Origin: UBA8079 sp965205535
Lineage (GTDB): Bacteria > Pseudomonadota > Alphaproteobacteria > UBA6615
NCBI GenBank assembly: GCA_965205535.1
Contig: CBDBHH010000005.1
Coordinates: 3,100,001 to 3,164,000 of the forward strand
DNA: 64,000 nt
Reading direction: 5' to 3'
This document shows positions 43,485 to 52,283 of this stretch, piece by piece (positions within the stretch are counted from its first letter, which is position 1; each line of letters starts with the position of its first letter). The position numbers and the translations under genes are program-made. A model generated the notes under the pieces. The model ran no database searches, was not told the origin of the DNA, and saw only the letters and a program-made list of their open reading frames with translations.

Positions 43485-44023
43485 CCGTTCGCGACCCCGC
43501 CGATACCGTCTTCCAGCCCGGTCCCGATCAGGATGCGGCTATCCAGGCGGTCTCCGCGGAGCTGGCAGACAAGGGTTTCGTGCTGGCCAACGCCGACAAG
43601 CTGGTGAACTGGGCCCGTACGGGCTCGCTCTGGCCGATGACATTCGGTCTGGCCTGTTGCGCCGTCGAGATGATGCACACCGCGGCATCACGCTACGACA
43701 TGGACCGGTTCGGTTTTCTGTTCCGTCCGAGCCCGCGTCAGTCCGATGTGATGATCGTTGCCGGCACGCTGACCAACAAGATGGCGCCGGCGTTGCGCAA
43801 GGTCTACGACCAGATGCCCGAGCCGCGCTGGGTGATCTCCATGGGCTCTTGTGCCAATGGCGGCGGCTACTATCACTATTCCTATTCGGTCGTGCGCGGA
43901 TGCGACCGGATCGTTCCCGTCGATATCTACGTGCCCGGCTGCCCACCGACGGCCGAAGCTTTGCTCTACGGCATCATGCAGTTGCAGCGAAAGATCCGGC
44001 GTACCGGAACCATCGCGCGCTAG
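43475..44023 (+). CDS. nuoB: NADH-quinone oxidoreductase subunit B
   Basis: This peripheral-arm subunit carries cluster N2, the last Fe-S centre before quinone. Ligand Cys are visible in LACCAVEMMH, GSCANGGG and PGCPPTAE. 182 residues from the ATG in MGITVRDPAD; AAAGGAG lies upstream inside nuoA. An in-frame codon at 43454 is possible but not supported. Confidence 0.96.
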   Translation: MGITVRDPADTVFQPGPDQDAAIQAVSAELADKGFVLANADKLVNWARTGSLWPMTFGLACCAVEMMHTAASRYDMDRFGFLFRPSPRQSDVMIVAGTLTNKMAPALRKVYDQMPEPRWVISMGSCANGGGYYHYSYSVVRGCDRIVPVDIYVPGCPPTAEALLYGIMQLQRKIRRTGTIAR

Positions 44024-44056
44024 ACCGGGCACCGAACAGGGTATTACGCACAGCGA

Positions 44057-44686
44057 ATGGACGAAGCACTTACAGATCTCGGCGACTATATCGCCGCTGC
44101 GTTGCCGCAGGATGTGATCGGCACCGAAGTCGCCGTCGGCGAGCTTATGGTCACGGTGCGACCCGCGTCAGTCGCCCGGGTGCTGACGTTCCTGCGTGAT
44201 GACAGCACCTGCCTGTTCAAGGTGTTGCTCGATGTCTGTGGTGTCGATTATCCCGAACGCGAGGCACGCTTCGACGTGGTCTATACGCTTTTGTCCATGA
44301 GCCAGAACCAGCGCGTGCGCGTAAAGCTGAGCGTTGGCGAAGACGAGCCCGTGCCGACCGCGACGACGGTCTTCAGCGCGGCGGGATGGTGCGAGCGCGA
44401 GGCCTGGGACATGTATGGCATCTACTTCGCCGATCACCCCGATCTGCGCCGCATCCTCACCGACTATGGTTTCGAAGGCCATCCGATGCGCAAGGACTTC
44501 CCGCTGACCGGGCGCGTCGAAGTGCGATACGACGAGACGCAGAAACGCGTCGTCTACGACCCGGTCAAACTGACCCAGGATTTCCGCAGCTTTGATTTCC
44601 TCAGTCCCTGGGAGGGCATGAACGAGATTCTTCCCGGTGACGAGAAGGCCGAAGCCGACGAGGAAGAGGGGGCAGAGAGCGCGTGA
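44057..44686 (+). CDS. nuoC: NADH-quinone oxidoreductase subunit C
   Basis: This is the 30-kDa-type subunit, 209 residues, with the family signature around EREAWDMYGIYFADHPDLRR and the GFEGHPMRKDFPL loop. The last 20 or so residues are an acidic tail. It is separate from nuoD, not fused as in enterobacteria. Its TGA overlaps the nuoD ATG. Confidence 0.96.
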   Translation: MDEALTDLGDYIAAALPQDVIGTEVAVGELMVTVRPASVARVLTFLRDDSTCLFKVLLDVCGVDYPEREARFDVVYTLLSMSQNQRVRVKLSVGEDEPVPTATTVFSAAGWCEREAWDMYGIYFADHPDLRRILTDYGFEGHPMRKDFPLTGRVEVRYDETQKRVVYDPVKLTQDFRSFDFLSPWEGMNEILPGDEKAEADEEEGAESA

Positions 44687-45864
44687 TGTCCGAAGTCGCG
44701 ATCAAGAACATGACCCTCAACTTCGGACCGCAGCATCCCGCGGCCCATGGCGTGCTCCGCCTCGTCCTCGAGATGGACGGCGAAGTCGTCGAGCGCGCAG
44801 ATCCGCATATCGGGTTGCTCCATCGGGGCACCGAGAAACTGATCGAGTACAAGACCTATCTGCAGGCGGTGCCTTATTTCGACCGGCTCGATTACGTGTC
44901 GCCGATGTGCCAGGAGCACACTTATGCTCTGGCGGTCGAGAAGCTGCTGGGCATCGACGTGCCCGAGCGCGGCCAGTATATCCGGGTCCTGTTCTCCGAA
45001 ATTACCCGCATCCTCAACCACATCATGAACCTGACGACCTATGCGCTCGACGTCGGGGCCATGACGCCGCTTCTGTGGGGGTTCGAGGAACGCGAGCGGA
45101 TGATGGAATTCTACGAACGGGTGTCGGGCGCGCGTTTGCATGCGGCCTACTTCCGTCCGGGTGGCGTGCATCAGGATATGCCGGCAGGCCTCGTTGAGGA
45201 TATCTACGCCTTCTGCGAGAGCTATCCGAAGTTTATCGACGATATGGAAAGCCTGCTCACCGAAAACCGCATCTTCAAGCAGCGCACCGTCGATATCGGT
45301 GTGTTCTCGCCTGAAGAGGCAATGGACTGGGGCATGTCCGGCCCGACCCTGCGTGCGAGTGGCGTGGCATGGGATTTACGCAAGTCCCAGCCCTATGACG
45401 TCTATGACCGGATGGATTTCGACGTGCCCGTTGGCAAGACCGGCGACTGCTACGCGCGATATCTCGTGCGGGTCGAGGAGATGCGCCAGAGCCTCCGGAT
45501 TATCAAACAGTGCCTGGACGAGATGCCCGACGGTCCCGTCATGACCCAGAACCACAAGCTCACCCCGCCGCGCCGCGGCGAGATGAAGCATTCGATGGAA
45601 GCACTGATCCATCACTTCAAGCTCTACACCGAGGGCTATCACGTGCCCGCCGGCGAGACCTACACGGCGGTCGAGGCGCCCAAGGGCGAGTTCGGCGTGT
45701 ATCTCGTGGCCGACGGCAGCAACAAACCCTATCGCTGCAAGATCCGCGCGCCGGGCTTTGCCTTCATGCAGGCGGTCGAGGCCCTGACCAAGGGGCATAT
45801 GCTGGCCGACGTGCCGGCAGTGATCGGCAGCCTTGATATCGTGTTCGGAGAGGTCGACCGATGA
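44686..45864 (+). CDS. nuoD: NADH-quinone oxidoreductase subunit D
   Basis: This 49-kDa-type subunit of 392 residues forms the quinone site with NuoB. The N-terminal FGPQHPAAHGVLR with its quinone-site His, the PGGVHQD motif, and the C-terminal PCRCKIRAPGF-like YRCKIRAPGFAF are present. I use the ATG at 44686 rather than the GTG one codon before. It overlaps nuoE by four bases. Confidence 0.96.
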   Translation: MSEVAIKNMTLNFGPQHPAAHGVLRLVLEMDGEVVERADPHIGLLHRGTEKLIEYKTYLQAVPYFDRLDYVSPMCQEHTYALAVEKLLGIDVPERGQYIRVLFSEITRILNHIMNLTTYALDVGAMTPLLWGFEERERMMEFYERVSGARLHAAYFRPGGVHQDMPAGLVEDIYAFCESYPKFIDDMESLLTENRIFKQRTVDIGVFSPEEAMDWGMSGPTLRASGVAWDLRKSQPYDVYDRMDFDVPVGKTGDCYARYLVRVEEMRQSLRIIKQCLDEMPDGPVMTQNHKLTPPRRGEMKHSMEALIHHFKLYTEGYHVPAGETYTAVEAPKGEFGVYLVADGSNKPYRCKIRAPGFAFMQAVEALTKGHMLADVPAVIGSLDIVFGEVDR

Positions 45865-46445
45865 GCGACGCGTTTGCTTTTGACGACACCTATCGCGCGC
45901 GCGCTGAGACCATCGTGGCGCGCTATCCCGAGGGACGGCAGCAGAGCGCGGTGATCCCGCTGCTCGACCTGGCCCAACGGCAGGCCGGCGGCTGGCTGCC
46001 GACCGAGGCGCTGGAGCATGTGGCCACATATCTCGATATGCCCAAGATCCGGGTGCTTGAGGTCGCGAGCTTCTATTCGATGTTCAACCTGGAGCCGGTC
46101 GGCAAGAATTTCGTGCAGCTGTGCCGCACGACGCCATGCTGGCTGCGCGGTTCGGATGATCTCCGCGCGGTGGCGAAGGAAGTCACCGGATGCGGTTTAG
46201 GAGAGACGAGTGACGACGGCGCCTTCACAGTGGTTGAGGTCGAGTGTCTCGGCGCGTGTTGCAACGCCCCCATGGTCCAGATCAACGACGAGTATTACGA
46301 GGATCTGACCGAGGACAGTTTCAAGAATGTCCTCGAAGCGCTCAAACGCGGTGAGACACCGAAACCCGGGTCCCAGTCGGGACGCGCGGGATCGGAGCCG
46401 TCGGGTGAGCGCGCCACGTTGACTGGCGCCGGGGAGGGTGCGTGA
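45861..46445 (+). CDS. nuoE: NADH-quinone oxidoreductase subunit E
   Basis: This 24-kDa-type subunit has a [2Fe-2S] cluster (N1a) bound by Cys in CRTTPCWLRG and ECLGACCNAP, in a thioredoxin-like fold. 194 residues, with an extra Gly/Ser-rich tail of about 30 residues after the fold. ATGA overlap with nuoD and TGATG overlap with nuoF. Confidence 0.96.
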   Translation: MSDAFAFDDTYRARAETIVARYPEGRQQSAVIPLLDLAQRQAGGWLPTEALEHVATYLDMPKIRVLEVASFYSMFNLEPVGKNFVQLCRTTPCWLRGSDDLRAVAKEVTGCGLGETSDDGAFTVVEVECLGACCNAPMVQINDEYYEDLTEDSFKNVLEALKRGETPKPGSQSGRAGSEPSGERATLTGAGEGA

Positions 46446-47746
46446 TGCTGCAGGATAAGGATCGTATCTTCCAGAATCTGTACGGTCAGGACGACTGGGG
46501 TCTCGAGGGCGCGAAGCGTCGTGGCATCTGGGACAACACCAAGGCGCTGATTGAGCGCGGCCGGGAAACGCTGGTCAACGAGATGAAGGAATCAGGCCTG
46601 CGCGGACGTGGCGGTGCAGGGTTCCCGACGGGTGTGAAATGGTCCTTCATGCCGCCCGAGGAACGCCGCGACGGCAGACCCCACTACCTGGTGGTCAACG
46701 CCGACGAGTCCGAACCGGGCACCTGCAAGGATCGCGAAATCCTGCGCTACGACCCCCACACGCTGGTCGAGGGTTGCCTCGTCGCCGGCTTCGCGATGGG
46801 CGCGAACGCGGCCTACATCTATGTGCGCGGCGAATTCTATTCCGAGGCCTCGCATCTGCAACAGGCGATCGACGAGGCCTATGAGGCCGGGCTGATCGGC
46901 CCGAACGCATGCAACTCGGGCTGGGATTTCGATGTCTACCTGCATCGCGGGGCAGGTGCGTATATCTGCGGCGAGGAAACGGCACTTCTCGAAAGCCTCG
47001 AAGGCAAGAAGGGCCAGCCGCGCCTCAAGCCGCCATTTCCGGCGGCCTGTGGCCTGTATGGCTGCCCGACGACGGTCAACAATGTCGAGACCATCGCCGT
47101 CGCGCCGACGATCCTGCGTCGCGGCCCGTCATGGTTTGCGGGCTTCGGTCGCGAAAACAACACCGGCACCAAGATCTTCTCGATCTCCGGGCATGTGAAC
47201 AATCCGTGCAACGTCGAAGAAGAGATGAGCATTCCCCTGAAGGAGCTCATCGAGAAACATGCCGGGGGCGTGCGCGGCGGCTGGGATAGCCTTCAGGCCG
47301 TGATCCCGGGCGGGTCCTCCACGCCCTGCTTGTCCAATAACATCTGCGACAACGTGCTGATGGATTTCGATTCCCTACGCGAGCAGAGCACCGGGCTGGG
47401 CACGGCGGCGGTGATCGTCATCGACAAGTCGGCCGACATAGTCGAGGCGATCGCACGGCTGAGCCATTTCTACCGCCACGAAAGCTGCGGACAGTGCACG
47501 CCGTGCCGCGAGGGGATGGGCTGGGTGTACCGGGTCATGCAGCGGATGGTGACCGGTGATGCCGAGATCGAGGAAATCGACATGCTCTGGGAAGTCACCA
47601 AGCAGATCGAGGGGCACACCATTTGTGCGCTCGCCGACGGCGGCGTGTGGCCGGTGCAGGGCTTGATCCGGCATTTCCGGCCGGAACTGGAGCGCCGCAT
47701 TCTCGAGCGCAAGACGGGCAATGCGTCCGTCCAGGCCGCGGAATAG
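46445..47746 (+). CDS. nuoF: NADH-quinone oxidoreductase subunit F
   Basis: This is the NADH-oxidising subunit with FMN and cluster N3. Visible: FMN-binding GRGGAGFPTGVKW (about residues 56-68), NADH site GAGAYICGEETALLESLEG, and the [4Fe-4S] motif ESCGQCTPCREG with a later Cys in HTICALADG. 433 residues. ATG at 46445 preferred over the GTG one codon before. Confidence 0.97.
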   Translation: MLQDKDRIFQNLYGQDDWGLEGAKRRGIWDNTKALIERGRETLVNEMKESGLRGRGGAGFPTGVKWSFMPPEERRDGRPHYLVVNADESEPGTCKDREILRYDPHTLVEGCLVAGFAMGANAAYIYVRGEFYSEASHLQQAIDEAYEAGLIGPNACNSGWDFDVYLHRGAGAYICGEETALLESLEGKKGQPRLKPPFPAACGLYGCPTTVNNVETIAVAPTILRRGPSWFAGFGRENNTGTKIFSISGHVNNPCNVEEEMSIPLKELIEKHAGGVRGGWDSLQAVIPGGSSTPCLSNNICDNVLMDFDSLREQSTGLGTAAVIVIDKSADIVEAIARLSHFYRHESCGQCTPCREGMGWVYRVMQRMVTGDAEIEEIDMLWEVTKQIEGHTICALADGGVWPVQGLIRHFRPELERRILERKTGNASVQAAE

Positions 47747-47757
47747 GGAGCGGATAG

Positions 47758-49824
47758 ATGCCAACAGTAACCGTCGACGGCGTCGAGATCGAAGTTCCCG
47801 ATGGGGTGACCGCGTTGCAGGCCTGCGAGATGGGCGGCAAGGAAATTCCGCGATTCTGTTACCACGAACGCCTCTCGGTCGCCGGTAACTGCCGCATGTG
47901 CCTGGTCGAAGTCTCGCCCGGGCCGCCCAAGCCTGCCGCATCCTGTGCGCTGCCGGTCGCGGATGGCATGGAGATCAAGACCGACAGCGAGATGGTCAAG
48001 AAGGCCCGCAACGGGGTCATGGAGTTCCTGCTCATCAACCACCCGCTGGACTGCCCGATCTGCGATCAGGGCGGCGAGTGCGATTTGCAGGATCAGGCCA
48101 TGGCCTATGGCCGCGACGGCTCACGCTTCCAGGAGCATAAGCGCGCGGTCAAGGACAAGCATATGGGGCCGCTGGTCAAGACGATCATGACCCGCTGCAT
48201 CCACTGCACCCGCTGCGTGCGGTTCGCCACGGAGATTGCCGGTGTGCCGGAGCTCGGCCTGCTGGGCCGCGGCGAACATGCCGAGATCACCACCTATCTT
48301 GAGAAGTCTCTCGATTCCGAGCTGAGCGCCAATGTCATCGATCTGTGCCCGGTGGGTGCGCTGACGTCCAAGCCCTATGCATTTGTCTCGCGGCCGTGGG
48401 AATTGTCGAAGACCGAATCCATCGACGTGCTCGACGCGGTCGGTGCCGCGATCCGGGTGGATGCGCGCCAGACCGAAGTGCTGCGCGTCCTGCCGCGGCT
48501 CAATGAAGACGTGAATGAGGAGTGGCTCGGCGACAAGTCGCGCTACGCCTGTGATGCCCTGTCGCGTCAGCGCCTCGACCGGCCCTATGTGCGCCGGGAC
48601 GGAAAACTCACGGAAGCGAGCTGGGACGAGGCCTTCGCGGCCATCGCCGACAAGATGAAGGGCCTCGACGGTTCCCGAATCGCGGCCATCGCCGGCGACC
48701 TATGCGATGCCGAATCCATGTTTTCTCTCAAGGGATTAATGGATTCAGTTGGGTCCCCGAACATGGATTGCCGGCAGGACGGCGCGAAGCTCCCGACGGG
48801 TACGCGCGCGGGCTATGTGATGAACACGACGATCGCCGGTCTCGAGACGGCGGACGCGGTGCTGTTGATCGGCGCCAATCCGCGCTGGGAAGCGCCGCTG
48901 GTGAACACGCGCCTGCGCAAGGCCTGGCTCCAGGGTGGTGCTGCTATTGCCGCCGTCGGCCCGCAGATCGATCTGACCTATCCGTGCGAAAACCTCGGCG
49001 CCGGACCGGACACGCTGAAGGCCATCGCGGACGGTTCCCATCCGTTCGCCGAGACCCTCAAGGGCGCCGAGCGACCGGTGGTGATCGTCGGCATGGGCGC
49101 GCTGGCGCGCGACGACGGCGACGCGGTGCTGGCGAGCGCACATGCACTCGCAGATGCCTGCAACGTGGTTCGCGACGACTGGAACGGCTTCAACGTGCTG
49201 CACACGGCCGCCGCGCGCGTCGGCGGGCTCGATCTCGGCTTCGTGCCGGGTGAGGGCGGCCGCGATGTGGCGGGTATCGTTGCCGGTGCTGCAGCCGGCG
49301 ACATCGAGCTCGTCTATCTGCTGGGCGCCGATGAGATCGATACGGCCGGGCTTGGCGATGCGTTCGTCGTCTATCAGGGCCATCATGGTGATGCCGGTGC
49401 GCACCGCGCCGATGTGATCCTGCCGGGGGCCGCCTACACCGAAAAGAACGGCACCTATGTGAACACCGAGGGCCGGGTCCAGCTCGGTCGCCAGGCGGTA
49501 CAGCCGCCGGGTGATGCCCGCGAGGACTGGAGCATTATTCGTGCGCTGTCGGATGTGGTGGGCGCGAAACTTGATTATGTGACCTTGGGAGACGTGCGCG
49601 CAGCACTGTCGGCCGCGAACCCGGTCTTCGATCAGGTCGACGAGGTTCAGGCAGCGACCTGGCAGGCGTTCGGGGTCTCGGGTGAGATGGATGCGGCACC
49701 GTTCGAGAGCCCGGTAGCCAATTACTACATGACCGACCCGATCAGCCGGGCGTCCGAGACGATGGCCGAATGCACCCGTGAGTTCGTATCGGGCAACGGC
49801 GAGAGGACCGGCACGGATGGTTGA
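47758..49824 (+). CDS. nuoG: NADH-quinone oxidoreductase subunit G
   Basis: This 75-kDa-type subunit of 688 residues has three Fe-S sites: [2Fe-2S] N1b (CYHE, CRMCLVEV), N4/N5 region (HPLDCPICDQGGECDLQDQ) and RCIHCTRCVRF. A molybdopterin-oxidoreductase-like domain follows, with no catalytic metal site. The length matches the alphaproteobacterial and mitochondrial form. GGGAGCGG supports the ATG. Confidence 0.96.
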   Translation: MPTVTVDGVEIEVPDGVTALQACEMGGKEIPRFCYHERLSVAGNCRMCLVEVSPGPPKPAASCALPVADGMEIKTDSEMVKKARNGVMEFLLINHPLDCPICDQGGECDLQDQAMAYGRDGSRFQEHKRAVKDKHMGPLVKTIMTRCIHCTRCVRFATEIAGVPELGLLGRGEHAEITTYLEKSLDSELSANVIDLCPVGALTSKPYAFVSRPWELSKTESIDVLDAVGAAIRVDARQTEVLRVLPRLNEDVNEEWLGDKSRYACDALSRQRLDRPYVRRDGKLTEASWDEAFAAIADKMKGLDGSRIAAIAGDLCDAESMFSLKGLMDSVGSPNMDCRQDGAKLPTGTRAGYVMNTTIAGLETADAVLLIGANPRWEAPLVNTRLRKAWLQGGAAIAAVGPQIDLTYPCENLGAGPDTLKAIADGSHPFAETLKGAERPVVIVGMGALARDDGDAVLASAHALADACNVVRDDWNGFNVLHTAAARVGGLDLGFVPGEGGRDVAGIVAGAAAGDIELVYLLGADEIDTAGLGDAFVVYQGHHGDAGAHRADVILPGAAYTEKNGTYVNTEGRVQLGRQAVQPPGDAREDWSIIRALSDVVGAKLDYVTLGDVRAALSAANPVFDQVDEVQAATWQAFGVSGEMDAAPFESPVANYYMTDPISRASETMAECTREFVSGNGERTGTDG

Positions 49825-50836
49825 GTTCTGGTGGTCATATGCCTGGCCGACGGTCTGGATCGTCATACAGATCCTGTTCATCGTCGTGCCGCTGCTCATC
49901 GTGGTCGCCTATCTGACCTACGCCGAGCGCAAGGTGATCGGGCTCATGCAGCTGCGCATGGGGCCGAACGTGGTCGGGCCCTTCGGCCTGCTGCAGCCCT
50001 TTGCCGACGCGCTCAAGCTGATGACCAAGGAATTGATCATACCAACCGGTGCGAACCGGGTGGTCTTCCTGATGGCGCCGATGCTGACCTTCGTTCTCGC
50101 GATGGTCGGCTGGGCCGTGATCCCCGTCGCCGAGGGCTGGGTCCTGTCGGATATCAATGTCGGTATTCTGTACCTGTTCGCGATCAGCTCGCTGGGCGTC
50201 TACGGCATCATCATGGCCGGCTGGGCGTCGAATTCGAAATACCCGTTCCTGGGCGCGCTACGCTCGGCCGCGCAGATGGTGTCCTACGAAGTCTCGATCG
50301 GCTTCGTCATCATCACCGTTTTGCTGGCGGTCGGGTCGCTGAACCTCTCCGATATCGTGCTCGCGCAGCAGGATGTCTGGTTCTTCATTCCGCTGTTCCC
50401 GATGTTCATCGTGTTTGTCGTCTCCGCACTGGCCGAGACCAACCGCGCGCCGTTCGATCTGCCCGAAGCCGAAGCAGAGCTGGTGACCGGCTACAACGTC
50501 GAATATTCGGCGATGGCATTTGCGCTGTTCTTCCTCGGCGAATACGCGAACATGGTGATGATGAGCGGGATGACCGTCATCCTGTTCCTCGGCGGCTGGT
50601 TGCCGCCGCTCGATATCGCCATCCTCAACTGGGTGCCCGGGATTGTCTGGTTCGCCCTCAAGGTCTCGGCGATGCTGTTCGTGTTCCTGTGGGTGCGCGC
50701 CACGCTGCCGCGATATCGATATGACCAGCTCATGCGTCTGGGCTGGAAGGTCTTCCTGCCGGCCTCGCTGCTGTGGGTTGTGGTGACCGCGGGCGCGATT
50801 GTCGTGTTCGACTGGTATCCCGGCGTCGTGAATTAG
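49817..50836 (+). CDS. nuoH: NADH-quinone oxidoreductase subunit H
   Basis: This membrane subunit has eight or more transmembrane helices and forms the quinone chamber. Conserved loops: YAERKVIGLMQLRMGPN near residue 37, NRAPFDLPEAEAELV near 203 and the C-terminal LPRYRYDQLM. The start is inside the end of nuoG (8-base overlap). 339 residues. Confidence 0.96.
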   Translation: MVEFWWSYAWPTVWIVIQILFIVVPLLIVVAYLTYAERKVIGLMQLRMGPNVVGPFGLLQPFADALKLMTKELIIPTGANRVVFLMAPMLTFVLAMVGWAVIPVAEGWVLSDINVGILYLFAISSLGVYGIIMAGWASNSKYPFLGALRSAAQMVSYEVSIGFVIITVLLAVGSLNLSDIVLAQQDVWFFIPLFPMFIVFVVSALAETNRAPFDLPEAEAELVTGYNVEYSAMAFALFFLGEYANMVMMSGMTVILFLGGWLPPLDIAILNWVPGIVWFALKVSAMLFVFLWVRATLPRYRYDQLMRLGWKVFLPASLLWVVVTAGAIVVFDWYPGVVN

Positions 50837-50846
50837 GAGGAACGAT

Positions 50847-51335
50847 ATGGCTATGCTCGACCGTACCGCCCGTTCGCTGCTCCTGCTGGAGATCGTTGCC
50901 GGCATGTGGCTCACCTTGAAGTATTTCTTCAAGCCGAAGGTCACGATCAACTATCCCTACGAAAAGGGGCCCATCAGCCCGCGTTTCCGCGGCGAGCACG
51001 CGCTGCGCCGCTATCCGAACGGTGAGGAACGCTGCATCGCTTGCAAGCTTTGCGAGGCGATCTGTCCGGCCCAGGCAATCACGATCGAGGCGGAGCCGCG
51101 TGACGACGGGTCGCGCCGCACGACGCGCTACGACATCGACATGACGAAATGCATCTATTGCGGCTTCTGTCAGGAAGCCTGCCCGGTGGATGCCATCGTC
51201 GAAGGCCCGAACTTCGAATTTGCGACCGAGACCCGCGAAGAGCTGATGTACGACAAGGAGAAGCTTCTGGTGAATGGTGATCGGTGGGAATCCGAGCTAG
51301 CGACGGCGCTTGCCGCCGACGCGCCGTACCGGTAG
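50847..51335 (+). CDS. nuoI: NADH-quinone oxidoreductase subunit I
   Basis: This TYKY subunit has two [4Fe-4S] clusters (N6a, N6b): CIACKLCEAICPAQAI and CIYCGFCQEACPVDAI. 162 residues with an amphipathic N-terminal helix that docks to the membrane arm. AGGAGGA upstream of the ATG. Confidence 0.97.
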   Translation: MAMLDRTARSLLLLEIVAGMWLTLKYFFKPKVTINYPYEKGPISPRFRGEHALRRYPNGEERCIACKLCEAICPAQAITIEAEPRDDGSRRTTRYDIDMTKCIYCGFCQEACPVDAIVEGPNFEFATETREELMYDKEKLLVNGDRWESELATALAADAPYR

Positions 51336-51350
51336 GCGGGGAGCAGGATT

Positions 51351-51965
51351 TTGGTTATTCAGGCACTCGCATTTTACCTCTTCGCCGCGATCGCGGTGGC
51401 GTCCGGCGTGATGGTGATATCCGCCCGCAACCCCGTGCATTCGGTTCTGTTCCTGATCCTCGCTTTTTTCAATTCCGCGGGGCTCTTCGTCCTGATCGGG
51501 GCCGAATTTCTGGCGATGGTTCTGGTCATCGTCTATGTCGGCGCGGTCGCTGTGTTGTTCCTCTTCGTCGTCATGATGCTCGACATCAATTTTGCCGAGC
51601 TGCGTGAGGGCTTCCTGCAGTATCTGCCGATCGGGGCCCTGATCGGGCTCATCCTGGCGGCCGAGCTGATCCTGATTTTCGGAACCTGGATTGTCGCGCC
51701 GGAAGCTGGCCAGGCCCTGACGGCGCCGATATTGCCGCCGGACCAGGTGACCAATACCCACGCGCTGGGGCAGATCATCTATACCGACTACATCTACCTG
51801 TTCCAGGCGTCGGGCCTGATCCTGCTGATTGCGATGATCGGTGCGATCGTCCTGACATTGCGCCACCGTCCCGGTGTGCGCCGTCAGAAAATCGCCGATC
51901 AGGTCTCGCGCCGGCGCGAGGACGTGGTCGAAGTACGTGATGTCACGACGGGGAGCGGCGCCTGA
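51351..51965 (+). CDS. nuoJ: NADH-quinone oxidoreductase subunit J
   Basis: This membrane subunit has about five transmembrane helices; IYVGAVAVLFLFVVMMLDI contains the conserved pi-bulge helix. 204 residues with a short cytoplasmic tail rich in Arg. The start is a TTG with GCAGGA upstream; no in-frame ATG or GTG gives the conserved N-terminus. The TGA overlaps the nuoK ATG. Confidence 0.94.
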   Translation: MVIQALAFYLFAAIAVASGVMVISARNPVHSVLFLILAFFNSAGLFVLIGAEFLAMVLVIVYVGAVAVLFLFVVMMLDINFAELREGFLQYLPIGALIGLILAAELILIFGTWIVAPEAGQALTAPILPPDQVTNTHALGQIIYTDYIYLFQASGLILLIAMIGAIVLTLRHRPGVRRQKIADQVSRRREDVVEVRDVTTGSGA

Positions 51966-52276
51966 TGCTTGAGATCGGTCTTTCCCATTATCTGACGGTC
52001 GGGGCGATCCTGTTCACCCTGGGGATTTTCGGCATATTCCTGAACCGGAAGAACGTGATCATCATCATGATGTCGATCGAATTGATGCTGCTCGCCGTCA
52101 ACATCAACTTCGTCGCCTTTTCCGCCCATCTCGGGGATCTCGTGGGTCAGGTGTTCGCGATGTTCATTCTTACGGTCGCCGCAGCGGAAGCCGCAATCGG
52201 GCTGGCCATTCTTGTTGTCTATTTCCGCAACCGCGGATCGATTGCGGTCGAAGACATCAACATGATGAAGGGTTGA
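51965..52276 (+). CDS. nuoK: NADH-quinone oxidoreductase subunit K
   Basis: This small antiporter-like subunit has three transmembrane helices, 103 residues. The two conserved membrane Glu are visible in SIELMLLAVN and VAAAEAAIGLA. One-base overlap with nuoJ. Confidence 0.96.
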   Translation: MLEIGLSHYLTVGAILFTLGIFGIFLNRKNVIIIMMSIELMLLAVNINFVAFSAHLGDLVGQVFAMFILTVAAAEAAIGLAILVVYFRNRGSIAVEDINMMKG

Positions 52277-52283
52277 TCGGGAG